Assembly: GCF_013385635.1 (NCBI RefSeq) | Contig: NZ_JACAPR010000007.1 | Span: 341,427 to 405,426, forward strand | Direction of reading: 5' to 3' | DNA from: Pseudomonas gingeri | GTDB taxonomy: Bacteria > Pseudomonadota > Gammaproteobacteria > Pseudomonadales > Pseudomonadaceae | DNA: 64,000 bases | In this document: piece by piece, positions 10,052-18,477 of the stretch | Layout of the letters: every line of letters begins with the position of its first letter | Numbering within the stretch: the stretch's first letter is position 1 | Translations under genes and position numbers: made by a program | The notes under the pieces: generated by a model | The model's input: only the letters and a program-made list of their open reading frames with translations | The model's database searches: none | What the model was told of the DNA's origin: nothing

Positions 10052-10069
10052 ATGTAGTGATCACTTCAT
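10052..10069. promoter_or_regulatory. Candidate NicS operator, proximal copy
   Basis: ATGTAGTGATCACTTCAT is symmetric except for one base pair and lies 22 bp upstream of the nicA ATG, where a bound repressor would block transcription start or early elongation. It is the stronger of the two related sites. Confidence 0.65.
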
Positions 10070-10090
10070 AAAATGAATTGAGCGCAGCCC

Positions 10091-10567
10091 ATGACGACGC
10101 AGGAAATCACGGTAGCCCTTGAGGTCAACGGCAGCACCACCTCGGTCACCGCCATGGCGGATACGCCGCTGTTGCTGGTCCTGCGCAACGACCTGCGGCT
10201 CAACGGCCCCAAGTACGGCTGCGGCCTCGGCGAGTGCGGGGCGTGCACGGTGATCATCGACGGCGTGGCCGCGCGTTCCTGCGTGTTTCCCCTGGCCGGT
10301 GCGGTGGATCGGCAGATCGTCACCCTGGAAGGTCTCGGCAGCCGCGAGGCGCCGCACCCGGTGCAGCAGGCCTTTATCGACGAGCAGGCGGCCCAGTGCG
10401 GCTACTGCCTGAACGGCATGATCATGACCGCCAAGGCCCTGCTCGACCGCAACCCGCACCCCAGCGAAGCACAGATCCGCAACGAGCTGTCCGCCAATCT
10501 CTGTCGCTGCGGTACCCATATCGAAATCCTTCGCGCGGTGCTGCGTGCCGCCCGTCAAACGCCTTGA
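10091..10567 (+). CDS. nicA: Nicotinate hydroxylase small [2Fe-2S] subunit
   Basis: This 158-residue iron-sulfur subunit belongs to the xanthine dehydrogenase family. The first cluster is the ferredoxin-like CGLGECGACTV plus a later Cys near ARSCVFP. The second is CGYCLNGM with CRCG near the C-terminus. It passes electrons from the molybdenum centre of NicB to the NicB cytochrome domains during hydroxylation of nicotinate to 6-hydroxynicotinate. It begins 21 bp after the proximal NicS-like site and is followed 16 bp later by nicB. Confidence 0.95.
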   Translation: MTTQEITVALEVNGSTTSVTAMADTPLLLVLRNDLRLNGPKYGCGLGECGACTVIIDGVAARSCVFPLAGAVDRQIVTLEGLGSREAPHPVQQAFIDEQAAQCGYCLNGMIMTAKALLDRNPHPSEAQIRNELSANLCRCGTHIEILRAVLRAARQTP

Positions 10568-10583
10568 ACGTGGACCGACGACC

Positions 10584-13500
10584 ATGACCGATGCCATTCC
10601 CACCCGTGATCAATTGCTGGCCAAGCCCGGCGTCCTGTTGATTGTCGACGATATCCTGCCGCCCTCCGGTCCGGTGGCCAAAGGCGGTTCGCCGGTGGTC
10701 AAGCCCAAGGAGCTGGGGCTGTTCATCGCGGTCAGCGATGATGGCTGGGTCTATGCCTTCAACGGCCATGTCGACCTCGGCACCGGCATCCGCACCTCGC
10801 TGTCGCAGATTGTCGCCGAGGAGCTGGACCTGGACGTGGCGCAGGTGCGCATGGTGCTCGGCGACACCGAGCGTGCGCCGAACCAGGGCGCGACCATCGC
10901 CAGCGCGACCCTGCAGATTTCCGCGGTGCCCCTGCGCAACGCGGCGGCCGAGGCGCGGCGTTTTCTGCTGGAACGCGCGGCCCGGCGCTGGTCGCTGACC
11001 GCGCAGGAACTGCGGGTCGAGCGCGGTATCGTCAAGGCGCCCGACGGTCGGGCCCTGAGCTACACCGAACTGGTGGCGGGCGAGCACGATCAGTTGCGCA
11101 TCAGCGGTGACGCGCCGCTCAAGCCGGCCGCCGACTATCGATTGGTGGGCAAGGGCGCGGCGCGGGTGGATATTCCGGCCAAGGCCACCGGCGAACTGAC
11201 CTATGTCCACGATATGCGCGTGCCGGACATGCTCCATGGCCGGGTGGTGCGGCCGCCCTATGCCGGGTTCGACAGCGGCGACTTTGTCGGCAACAGCCTG
11301 CTGGACGTGGATGAGTCGTCCATCGCGCATATTCCCGGGATTGTCCGGGTGGTGGTAATCCGCGACTTTGTCGGCGTGGTGGCGTTGCGCGAGGAACAGG
11401 CGGCCAAGGCGGCGCAGGAACTGCGGGTGCGCTGGAAGGACTGGCGGCAGAAGCTGCCGGACCTGAGCGATGTCGAGCAGGCGATTCGCGACAATCCGCG
11501 GATCAAGCGCACGGTGCACGACCAGGGCCAGGTCGACGAAGCCTTGGCCGGCGCCAGCCAGCGCATGCCGCGCAGCTACCTGTGGCCGTACCAGATGCAT
11601 GCTTCGATCGGCCCGTCCTGCGGCCTGGCGGATTATCAGGAAGGCGGCATCCGGGTCTGGTCCGGCAGCCAGAATCCGCACCTGTTGCGGGCCGACCTGG
11701 CCTGGCTGCTGGAGTGTCCGGAAGAGCATATCGAGATCATCCGCATGGAGGCCGCCGGCTGTTACGGGCGCAACTGTGCCGACGATGTCTGCGCCGATGC
11801 GCTGCTGCTGTCCCGGGCTGTCGGCAAGCCGGTGCGGGTGCAACTGACCCGCGACCAGGAACACGTCTGGGAGCCCAAGGGCACGGCGCAACTGATGGAT
11901 ATCGATGGCGGCCTGAATGCCGATGGCAGTGTCGCCGCCTACGATTTCCAGACCAGCTACCCGTCCAACGGCGCACCGACCCTGGCCTTGTTGCTCACCG
12001 GGCGCGTCGAGCCGGTGGCGGCGATGTTCGAGATGGGCGACCGGACCTCGATCCCGCCCTACGACTACGAGCATATGCGGGTCAGCATCAACGACATGGC
12101 GCCGATTGTCCGGGCCTCGTGGATGCGCGGGGTCTCGGCCTTGCCCAATACCTTTGCCCACGAATCCTATATCGACGAACTGGCCTTTGCCGCCGGGGTC
12201 GACCCGGTGGAATACCGCTTGCGCTACCTGCATGACGAGCGCGCCGTGGACCTGGTGAAGTCCACCGCCGAGCGCGCCGCCTGGACCCCGCGGACCGCAC
12301 CGATGCAGACCCCCAACGACGATCATCTGCTGCGCGGGCGCGGCTTTGCCTACGCGCGTTATATCCACAGCAAGTTTCCCGGTTTCGGCGCGGCCTGGGC
12401 CGCCTGGGTCGCGGACGTGGCGATCGACCGGCAGACCGGCGATGTCTCGGTGACCCGAGTGGTCATCGGCCATGACTCGGGGATGATGATCAACCCCGAC
12501 GGGGTGCGGCATCAGATCCACGGCAATGTGATCCAGTCCACCAGCCGGGTGCTCAAGGAACGGGTGACCTTCGAAGAGTCGACGGTGGCGAGCAAGGAGT
12601 GGGGGGGGTACCCGATCCTGACCTTTCCCGAAGTGCCGAAGATCGATGTGCTGATGATGCCGCGCCAGAGCGAGCCGCCCATGGGCGCGGGGGAATCGGC
12701 TTCGGTGCCGAGCGCGGCGGCGATTGCCAATGCGATCTTCGATGCCACCGGGATTCGCTTTCGCGAACTGCCGATCACCCCGGAGCGGGTGTTGCAGGCG
12801 TTGAACGCCGGCACCGAGCAGGACCCGCCGAAGTCCCCCGGCAAGCGCTCGAAATGGTTGTTCGGTTCCTTGTTCGCCGCCTTTGGCGCGTTGCTGGGCA
12901 TGGCTGCCACTGCCTGGCCCTGGCACGGCGAGATCGCCCCCATCGCGCCACCGAGCGCCGGCACCTGGTCGGCGGCCACCCTGGAACGTGGACGCCTGTT
13001 GGCAGCGGTCGGCGATTGCGCGGTCTGCCATACGGCGCCGGGCGGGGCGACCAATGCCGGAGGGCTGGCGATGGAGACGCCATTCGGCACCTTGTACAGC
13101 AGCAATATCACCCCGGATGTACAGACCGGCATCGGCAGTTGGTCGTATCCGGCCTTCGAGCGGGCGATGCGCGAGGGTATCGGGCGCGACGGGCGCAATC
13201 TGTATCCGGCGTTTCCCTACACGGCGTTTCGCAATATCAACGATGCCGACATGCAGGCGCTGTACGCCTACCTGATGTCCCAGGCACCGGTCAGTCAGCC
13301 GGCCAGGGCCAACGCCATGCGCTTTCCGTTCAACCAGCGGCCGTTGATGGCAGGGTGGAATGCGTTGTTCCTGCGCAAGGGGGAAATCCAGGTGCAGCCG
13401 CAACGCAGCGAGCAGTGGAATCGCGGGGCTTATCTGGTCAACGGCCTGGGGCACTGCGCGGCCTGTCATTCGCCGCGCAACCTGATGGGCGCGGAGAAGG

Positions 13501-14138
13501 GCGGCGCGGCGTTTCTGTCCGGCGGGCTGGTCGATGGCTGGGAGGCGCCGGCCCTCACCGGCTTGTCGAAGGCGCCGACGCCCTGGACCGAGGATCAGTT
13601 GTTCACCTACCTGAGCAGCGGCTATTCCGATGCCCATGGCGTGGCGGCGGGGCCGATGGGGCCGGTGGTCAGCGAACTGGCGAAGTTGCCGAAGGAAGAC
13701 GTGCGGGCGATGGCGGTGTACCTGGCCTCGCTCAACGGCGCGCAGGACGAGGCGCGGGTGGTGGAGCGGGCAACCCGCCCGGCAGCGGTTGAAGCGTTGT
13801 CCCTGAGCAACGGGCAGCGGGTGTTCGAAGGCTCGTGCCAGGGCTGCCATGCCGATGGCCTGGGGCCGAAGCTGTTCGGGGTCAGCCCGTCGCTGGCGAG
13901 CAATACCAATGTGCACAGCGACCTGCCGGACAATCTGATCAAGGTGATCCTGCAGGGTGTCCCGACGCCGGCGACTCGCGACCTGGGTTATATGCCGGGC
14001 TTCAAGGACAGCTTGTCCAATACCCAGGTGGCGGAACTGGCGGCGTACCTGCGCAATCGGTTCGCCGGCAACGCGCCGCAATGGCAGGGATTGGAAAAGA
14101 CCGTGGCGCACCTGCGGGCCAATCCCGGCAGCCACTGA
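10584..14138 (+). CDS. nicB: Nicotinate hydroxylase large subunit: molybdopterin domain fused to three cytochrome c domains
   Basis: The 1184-residue protein has a molybdopterin-binding aldehyde-oxidase module (about 1-745; PMGAGESASVPSAAAIANAI near its end). A single membrane helix follows at about 758-780 (LFGSLFAAFGALLGMAATAW). Three c-type heme motifs come next: CAVCH at 812-816, CAACH at 958-962 and CQGCH at 1085-1089. NicAB is therefore a membrane-anchored dehydrogenase that sends electrons to the respiratory chain rather than to FAD/NAD. There is no FAD subunit gene nearby, consistent with this. The start ATG at 10584 has only a weak ribosome site; nicA-nicB coupling is likely. Confidence 0.95.
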   Translation: MTDAIPTRDQLLAKPGVLLIVDDILPPSGPVAKGGSPVVKPKELGLFIAVSDDGWVYAFNGHVDLGTGIRTSLSQIVAEELDLDVAQVRMVLGDTERAPNQGATIASATLQISAVPLRNAAAEARRFLLERAARRWSLTAQELRVERGIVKAPDGRALSYTELVAGEHDQLRISGDAPLKPAADYRLVGKGAARVDIPAKATGELTYVHDMRVPDMLHGRVVRPPYAGFDSGDFVGNSLLDVDESSIAHIPGIVRVVVIRDFVGVVALREEQAAKAAQELRVRWKDWRQKLPDLSDVEQAIRDNPRIKRTVHDQGQVDEALAGASQRMPRSYLWPYQMHASIGPSCGLADYQEGGIRVWSGSQNPHLLRADLAWLLECPEEHIEIIRMEAAGCYGRNCADDVCADALLLSRAVGKPVRVQLTRDQEHVWEPKGTAQLMDIDGGLNADGSVAAYDFQTSYPSNGAPTLALLLTGRVEPVAAMFEMGDRTSIPPYDYEHMRVSINDMAPIVRASWMRGVSALPNTFAHESYIDELAFAAGVDPVEYRLRYLHDERAVDLVKSTAERAAWTPRTAPMQTPNDDHLLRGRGFAYARYIHSKFPGFGAAWAAWVADVAIDRQTGDVSVTRVVIGHDSGMMINPDGVRHQIHGNVIQSTSRVLKERVTFEESTVASKEWGGYPILTFPEVPKIDVLMMPRQSEPPMGAGESASVPSAAAIANAIFDATGIRFRELPITPERVLQALNAGTEQDPPKSPGKRSKWLFGSLFAAFGALLGMAATAWPWHGEIAPIAPPSAGTWSAATLERGRLLAAVGDCAVCHTAPGGATNAGGLAMETPFGTLYSSNITPDVQTGIGSWSYPAFERAMREGIGRDGRNLYPAFPYTAFRNINDADMQALYAYLMSQAPVSQPARANAMRFPFNQRPLMAGWNALFLRKGEIQVQPQRSEQWNRGAYLVNGLGHCAACHSPRNLMGAEKGGAAFLSGGLVDGWEAPALTGLSKAPTPWTEDQLFTYLSSGYSDAHGVAAGPMGPVVSELAKLPKEDVRAMAVYLASLNGAQDEARVVERATRPAAVEALSLSNGQRVFEGSCQGCHADGLGPKLFGVSPSLASNTNVHSDLPDNLIKVILQGVPTPATRDLGYMPGFKDSLSNTQVAELAAYLRNRFAGNAPQWQGLEKTVAHLRANPGSH

Positions 14139-14150
14139 CTGAACTGGATC

Positions 14151-14284
14151 TTGTGGCGAGCGGGCTTGCCCGCGCCGGGGTGCGAAGCGCCCCTAAAACC
14201 AGCGACTTCGGTGTATCAGGTAGAACGATGTGATCGGTTTACGGCTGCTTCGCAGTCGAGCGCGGGCAAGCCCGCTCGCCACAA
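14151..14284. repeat. REP doublet between converging nicB and nicS
   Basis: The ends TTGTGGCGAGCGGG and CCCGCTCGCCACAA are perfect inverted repeats around GGGCTTGCCCGCGC and GCGCGGGCAAGCCC half-sites, with about 85 bp between. The whole 134-bp unit fills the gap between the converging nicB and nicS stop codons. Confidence 0.85.
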
Positions 14285-14301
14285 TAATGTGCCCGTCTTG
14301 A

Positions 14302-14943
14302 TTAGGGCAAACGCAGCACCCCGCGCACCACCAGATCGCTGATAAACGCCAGCCAGTCCTGCTGCTGGTGTTTTTCCGCCAGCGGCTCGCCGAGGAACGA
14401 ACTCAGGGTGTGCTGGTTGGAGTTATAGAAATAGCAGAGCGAGGCGATCATCAGGTACACGTGCTTGAGGTCCAGGTCCTCGCGAAAGATCCCCCGGGCC
14501 TGGCCCGCCTCGATGATCGGCCGCAGCACGCCGACCGCTTCCCCCGACAGCCGCCGCAGCTCCCCGGACTGCTGGGCGTGCTTGCCCTTGTGCAGGTTCT
14601 CGATGCTCAGGATGGCCACGAACTCCGGGTGCCTGACGTAGTAGTTCCAGACAAAGGCCACCAGTTTCCGCAGGGCTTCCAGGGGCTGGTCCAGGTCCAG
14701 GCGCAGTTTGCTTTCGGCCTTGTTGAACTGCTCGTAGGTGTGTTCCAGCACGCAGATGAACAGCCGCTCCTTGCTGCCGAAGTAGTAGTAGAGCATGCGG
14801 TCGTTGGATTCGGCCTCGCGGGAAATGCTTTCCACCCGGCCACCGGAATAGCCGTCGCGGGTGAAAACCTTGACTGCCGCCTTGAGGATGCGGGCGCGTG
14901 TCTGGTCGGCTTGCTGGGCTCTGATGCCGATTTTCTTGTTCAC
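14302..14943 (-). CDS. nicS: TetR-family regulator NicS
   Basis: The 213-residue protein has an N-terminal TetR helix-turn-helix (TRARILKAAVKVFTRDGYSG followed by SNDRMLYYYFGSKERLF) and a helical ligand domain. The start is the GTG at 14943 (reading MNKKIGIRAQQ), preceded by AAGGAA. The ATG at 14953 is out of frame. In P. putida NicS represses nicAB in response to nicotinate and 6-hydroxynicotinate. Convergent location after nicB supports the same role here, acting at the paired ATGTAGTNNYCACTTCAT sites. Confidence 0.86.
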   Translation of the reverse strand: MNKKIGIRAQQADQTRARILKAAVKVFTRDGYSGGRVESISREAESNDRMLYYYFGSKERLFICVLEHTYEQFNKAESKLRLDLDQPLEALRKLVAFVWNYYVRHPEFVAILSIENLHKGKHAQQSGELRRLSGEAVGVLRPIIEAGQARGIFREDLDLKHVYLMIASLCYFYNSNQHTLSSFLGEPLAEKHQQQDWLAFISDLVVRGVLRLP

Positions 14944-15084
14944 CGTCGGGCATTCCTTCCACAGGGCGGGGGGCGCGAATATACCACGGCGTCTGCGACA
15001 GCCTCTCCCACTGACACCGCCAACCCCTGTAGGAGCCCGGCTTGCCGGCGAAGAGGCCCTTGAGTCATGCGGCGCCTGTGTGGA

Positions 15085-15340
15085 CGCCATCGCCGGCAAG
15101 CCGGCTCCCACACATTGGTGCCTCGCCGCAAAATATCGTTGTTGCCACGGTCCGTGTAGGAGTGGGCTTGCCCGCGAAGCTTTTAGCGATTTCAAGAACG
15201 CCATCGCCGGCAAGCCGGCTCCCACACATTGGTGCCTCGCCGCAAAATATCGTTGTTGCCACGGTCCGTGTGGGAGTGGGCTTGCCCGCGAAGCTTTTAG
15301 CGATCTCAAGAGCGCTATCGCCGGCAAGCCGGCTCCCACA
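15085..15340. repeat. Tandem array of a 114-bp REP-containing unit (2.25 copies)
   Basis: Copy 1 is 15085-15198, copy 2 is 15199-15312, and a partial third copy (first ~28 bp) ends at 15340. The two full copies differ at about three positions. Each unit carries two opposed REP half-sites, CGCCGGCAAGCCGGCTCCCA and GGAGTGGGCTTGCCCGCGAA. A further single REP (GGAGCCCGGCTTGCCGGCGA) precedes the array at about 15030-15050. It sits between divergent nicS and dgoK. Confidence 0.9.
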
Positions 15341-15370
15341 AGGTCGGTGTTGTTTATAAGGTTGAATTAT

Positions 15371-15385
15371 TCCCAATATATGGGA
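15371..15385. promoter_or_regulatory. Candidate operator upstream of dgoK
   Basis: TCCCA-ATATA-TGGGA is an inverted repeat in the AT-rich stretch 86-100 bp upstream of the dgoK ATG. This is the only AT-rich part of the gap and the likely promoter of the sugar operon. The IclR regulator at 24629-25438 is a plausible binder; the link is inference. Confidence 0.42.
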
Positions 15386-15470
15386 TTGATATTTATATAT
15401 TGAGATTTTAAACGCGCCGGGTTTATAGTTCATCGCACTCACTGTCCAAAAAAACAAAACAGGTGAAGCG

Positions 15471-16442
15471 ATGCAGGCGCAATTGATCGCGCTCGACTGG
15501 GGAACCACTTCCCTTCGTGCCTACAAGCTCGGCCCCCAGGGCCTGGTGCTGGAACAGCGCGCGTTGGCTTGCGGCATCATGCAATTGCCCAAGGCGCCGC
15601 GCCTGGTGGCCGGCCAGTGGTGCAGCGATGGTTTCGAACTGGCCTTCGATGAGGCCTGCGGCGACTGGCTTGATGCCAACCCGCAACTGCCGGTGATCGC
15701 CTGTGGCATGGTCGGCAGCGCCCAGGGCTGGCGCGAGGCGGTCTATCGGGAAACGCCGGCCAGCCTTGGCGGCCTGGGCTCCAGCCTGCAAAAGGTCGGC
15801 ACCCTGCGTGGCATCGACCTGCACATCGTTCCCGGTGTCATCCAGCGTTCCCGCCTGCCCAACGTGATGCGCGGCGAGGAAACCCAGGTGCTCGGTGCCC
15901 TCGATGTGCTGGGCGACGACAGCCGCGTGCTGATCGGCCTGCCCGGCAGCCATTCGAAATGGGTCCAGGTGGTTGCCGGCAACCTCGTGCACTTCGATAC
16001 CTTCATGACCGGCGAACTCTTCGGCGCGCTGAGCGAGCACACCATTCTCGGCCGCACCCAACAACGCAACGCACCCTTCGATGCGCTGGCCTTCGACCGT
16101 GGTGTGCAGGTGGCCTTGTCCGCCGAGGGCGAGATCGGTCCGTTGTCGACCCTGTTCAGTGCCCGCACCCTGGGTCTGACCGGCGAACTGAGCGCGGCGG
16201 AACAACCCAACTACCTGTCCGGCCTGCTGATCGGTCATGAACTGGTGGCGCTGCGCACGCTGCTGCTGCAGCGGCACGCCGGCGGCGACCTGCCGGCGAT
16301 CCTGCTGATCGGCAACGAACAACTCTGCGCCCGTTATCGGCGAGCCCTGCAAGCCTGCGGCTTTGCCTCGGTAAGCCTGGCCGAGCAGGCCACCGAACGG
16401 GGTTTATGGCAGCTGGCCCAGGCGGCCGGTTTGCTCGACTGA
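15471..16442 (+). CDS. dgoK: 2-dehydro-3-deoxygalactonokinase
   Basis: This 323-residue DgoK-family sugar kinase phosphorylates 2-keto-3-deoxygalactonate to KDPGal. The N-terminal phosphate loop is IALDWGTTSLRAYKL, and IACGMVGSAQGWREAVY and GLPGSHSKWVQV are typical of the family. It is first in a same-strand series dgoK-dgoA-dgoD, 31 bp before dgoA. The ATG at 15471 follows an AGGTGAAGCG purine run. Confidence 0.92.
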   Translation: MQAQLIALDWGTTSLRAYKLGPQGLVLEQRALACGIMQLPKAPRLVAGQWCSDGFELAFDEACGDWLDANPQLPVIACGMVGSAQGWREAVYRETPASLGGLGSSLQKVGTLRGIDLHIVPGVIQRSRLPNVMRGEETQVLGALDVLGDDSRVLIGLPGSHSKWVQVVAGNLVHFDTFMTGELFGALSEHTILGRTQQRNAPFDALAFDRGVQVALSAEGEIGPLSTLFSARTLGLTGELSAAEQPNYLSGLLIGHELVALRTLLLQRHAGGDLPAILLIGNEQLCARYRRALQACGFASVSLAEQATERGLWQLAQAAGLLD

Positions 16443-16473
16443 AGCTTTCGACGATTCCTTTCAGAGGTTTGAG

Positions 16474-17094
16474 ATGCTCAAGCAAGCGCTGGCAAAAAAC
16501 GGCTTGATCGCCATCCTTCGCGGCCTGCGCCCGGAGGAAACCGAGGCCATCGGCAAGGTGCTGTACGACGCCGGGTTTCGCACCCTGGAAGTGCCACTCA
16601 ACTCCCCGCAGCCCTATGACAGCATCCGTATCCTGCGTGACAGCCTGCCCGCCGATTGCCTGGTGGGCGCCGGTACCGTGCTGACGCCGACGCAGGTCGA
16701 ACAGGTGAAGGCGGCGGGCGGCCAGGTGATCGTCATGCCCCACAGCGACCCCGTGGTCTTGCGCGCGGCCAAGGCCGCCGGACTGTACCTGTCGCCAGGC
16801 GTCGCCACGCCCACCGAAGCCTTTGCCGCGCTGGCCGAAGGTGCCGACGTGCTGAAGATGTTCCCCGCCGAGCAGATGGGCCCGGCGGTGGTCAAGGCCT
16901 GGCTCGCGGTGTTGCCGGCCGGGACCCTGTTGATCCCGGTGGGCGGCATCACCCCGGACACTATGGCGGTATTCCTCGAGGCCGGCGTCGGTGGCTTTGG
17001 CCTCGGCTCGGGACTCTTCAAGCCGGGCATGAGCGCCGATGAGGTCGCGGTTCGTGCCAAGGCCTACGTGACCGCCTGGAACACCCTTCGTTAA
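16474..17094 (+). CDS. dgoA: 2-dehydro-3-deoxy-6-phosphogalactonate aldolase
   Basis: The 206-residue KDPG/KDPGal-type class I aldolase cleaves KDPGal to pyruvate and glyceraldehyde-3-phosphate. Visible motifs are ILRGLRPEE near the N-terminus (catalytic Glu region), GAGTVLTP, and the Schiff-base lysine in LKMFPAEQMG. Placement between dgoK and dgoD supports the galactonate rather than the gluconate version. RBS AGAGGTTTGAG precedes the ATG. Confidence 0.93.
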   Translation: MLKQALAKNGLIAILRGLRPEETEAIGKVLYDAGFRTLEVPLNSPQPYDSIRILRDSLPADCLVGAGTVLTPTQVEQVKAAGGQVIVMPHSDPVVLRAAKAAGLYLSPGVATPTEAFAALAEGADVLKMFPAEQMGPAVVKAWLAVLPAGTLLIPVGGITPDTMAVFLEAGVGGFGLGSGLFKPGMSADEVAVRAKAYVTAWNTLR

Positions 17095-17151
17095 GACTGC
17101 CGGCGCCGCGTGCGTGCGCTCCGCCATGAACATCGACAAGAGAGATAAACG

Positions 17152-18300
17152 ATGAAAATCACCAAGCTCACCACCTTTATCGTTCCACCGCGCTGGTGCT
17201 TCCTCAAGGTCGAGACCGACGAGGGCGTGACTGGCTGGGGCGAGCCCGTGGTGGAAGGCCGAGCCCATACCGTGGCGGCGGCGGTCGAGGAATTGTCCGA
17301 TTACCTGATCGGCAAGGACCCACGCAATATCGAGGATATCTGGACGGTGCTTTACCGCGGCGGCTTCTATCGTGGTGGGGCGATCCACATGAGTGCCCTG
17401 GCCGGGATCGACCAGGCGCTCTGGGATATCAAGGGCAAGGCCCTGGGCGTGTCGGTCAGCGACCTGCTGGGCGGCCAGGTGCGGGACAAGATCCGCGTGT
17501 ATTCGTGGATCGGCGGCGACCGTCCGGCCGATACCGCGCGGGCGGCGAAGGAAGCGGTCAGTCGCGGCTTCACGGCGGTAAAGATGAACGGCACCGAGGA
17601 ACTGCAATTCCTCGACACCCATGACAAGGTCGACCTGGCGCTGGCGAATGTCGCCGCGGTGCGCGATGCGGTGGGACCGAATGTCGGCATCGGCGTGGAC
17701 TTCCATGGCCGGGTGCACAAGCCCATGGCCAAGGTGCTGATGAAGGAGCTCGATCCCTACAAGCTGATGTTTATCGAGGAGCCGGTGCTCAGCGAGAACT
17801 ACGAGGCCCTCAAGGAGCTGGCGCCGCTGACCAGCACACCGATCGCCCTCGGCGAGCGGCTGTTCTCGCGCTGGGACTTCAAGCGGGTGCTCAGCGAAGG
17901 TTATGTCGACATCATCCAGCCGGATGCTTCCCATGCCGGCGGCATCACCGAAACCCGCAAGATCGCCAACATGGCCGAGGCCTATGACGTCGCCCTGGCC
18001 CTGCATTGCCCGCTGGGACCGATTGCCCTGGCGGCGTGCCTGCAACTGGATGCGGTCTGCTACAACGCCTTTATCCAGGAGCAGAGCCTGGGCATCCATT
18101 ACAACGAGAGCAACGACCTGCTGGATTACGTCAAGGATCCACGGGTGTTCGACTACGACCAAGGCTTCGTGAAAATCCCCAACGGTCCTGGCCTGGGGAT
18201 CGAGATCAACGAGGACTATGTGATCGAACGGGCTGCCATCGGTCACCGCTGGCGCAACCCGATCTGGCGCCATGCCGATGGCAGTTTTGCCGAGTGGTGA
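17152..18300 (+). CDS. dgoD: D-galactonate dehydratase
   Basis: The 382-residue enolase-superfamily enzyme (mandelate racemase subgroup) dehydrates D-galactonate to 2-keto-3-deoxygalactonate. The three Mg2+ ligands appear as Asp in GVDFHGRVH, Glu in LMFIEEPVL and Glu in IALGERLFS. The general base His is in LALHCPLGP, and a second His is in the HGRVH motif. Length equals E. coli DgoD. It is the third gene of the kinase-aldolase-dehydratase series. Confidence 0.94.
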   Translation: MKITKLTTFIVPPRWCFLKVETDEGVTGWGEPVVEGRAHTVAAAVEELSDYLIGKDPRNIEDIWTVLYRGGFYRGGAIHMSALAGIDQALWDIKGKALGVSVSDLLGGQVRDKIRVYSWIGGDRPADTARAAKEAVSRGFTAVKMNGTEELQFLDTHDKVDLALANVAAVRDAVGPNVGIGVDFHGRVHKPMAKVLMKELDPYKLMFIEEPVLSENYEALKELAPLTSTPIALGERLFSRWDFKRVLSEGYVDIIQPDASHAGGITETRKIANMAEAYDVALALHCPLGPIALAACLQLDAVCYNAFIQEQSLGIHYNESNDLLDYVKDPRVFDYDQGFVKIPNGPGLGIEINEDYVIERAAIGHRWRNPIWRHADGSFAEW

Positions 18301-18316
18301 TACCTGATCGTTGCTT

Positions 18317-18427
18317 GATCGTTCCCACGCTCCGCGTGGTAACGCCGCTCAGGACGCTCTGCGTCCGCTGCTGAAGGTGACGCGGAGCGTCACTGGATGC
18401 ATTCCCACGCGGAGCGTGGGAACGATC
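18317..18427. repeat. Four-hairpin dispersed repeat, copy 4
   Basis: A full copy in the gap between dgoD and the MFS gene. The left hairpin is CCCACGCTCCGCGTGG, the inner hairpins are GGACGCTCTGCGTCC and TGACGCGGAGCGTCA, and the right hairpin is TTCCCACGCGGAGCGTGGGAA. An extra CTGATCGTTG fragment lies just before it. Confidence 0.87.
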
Positions 18428-18477
18428 ATCAGGGATAGACAAGCAGTCCTCAATAATCATAAGAAGAGGCACGCTCC

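Noticed and set aside
10422..14135. A 1237-codon open frame on the minus strand opposite nicB
   Set aside because: It lies wholly antisense to the well-supported nicB gene, has no family motifs, and is the usual artefact of high GC at third codon positions in the sense gene.
15085..15340. CRISPR-like array
   Set aside because: The unit is 114 bp with near-identical spacers and internal REP palindromes; there are no cas genes. It is a tandem REP duplication.
16156..18273. A 705-codon open frame antisense to dgoA and dgoD
   Set aside because: It spans two real genes on the other strand, with no recognisable domain.
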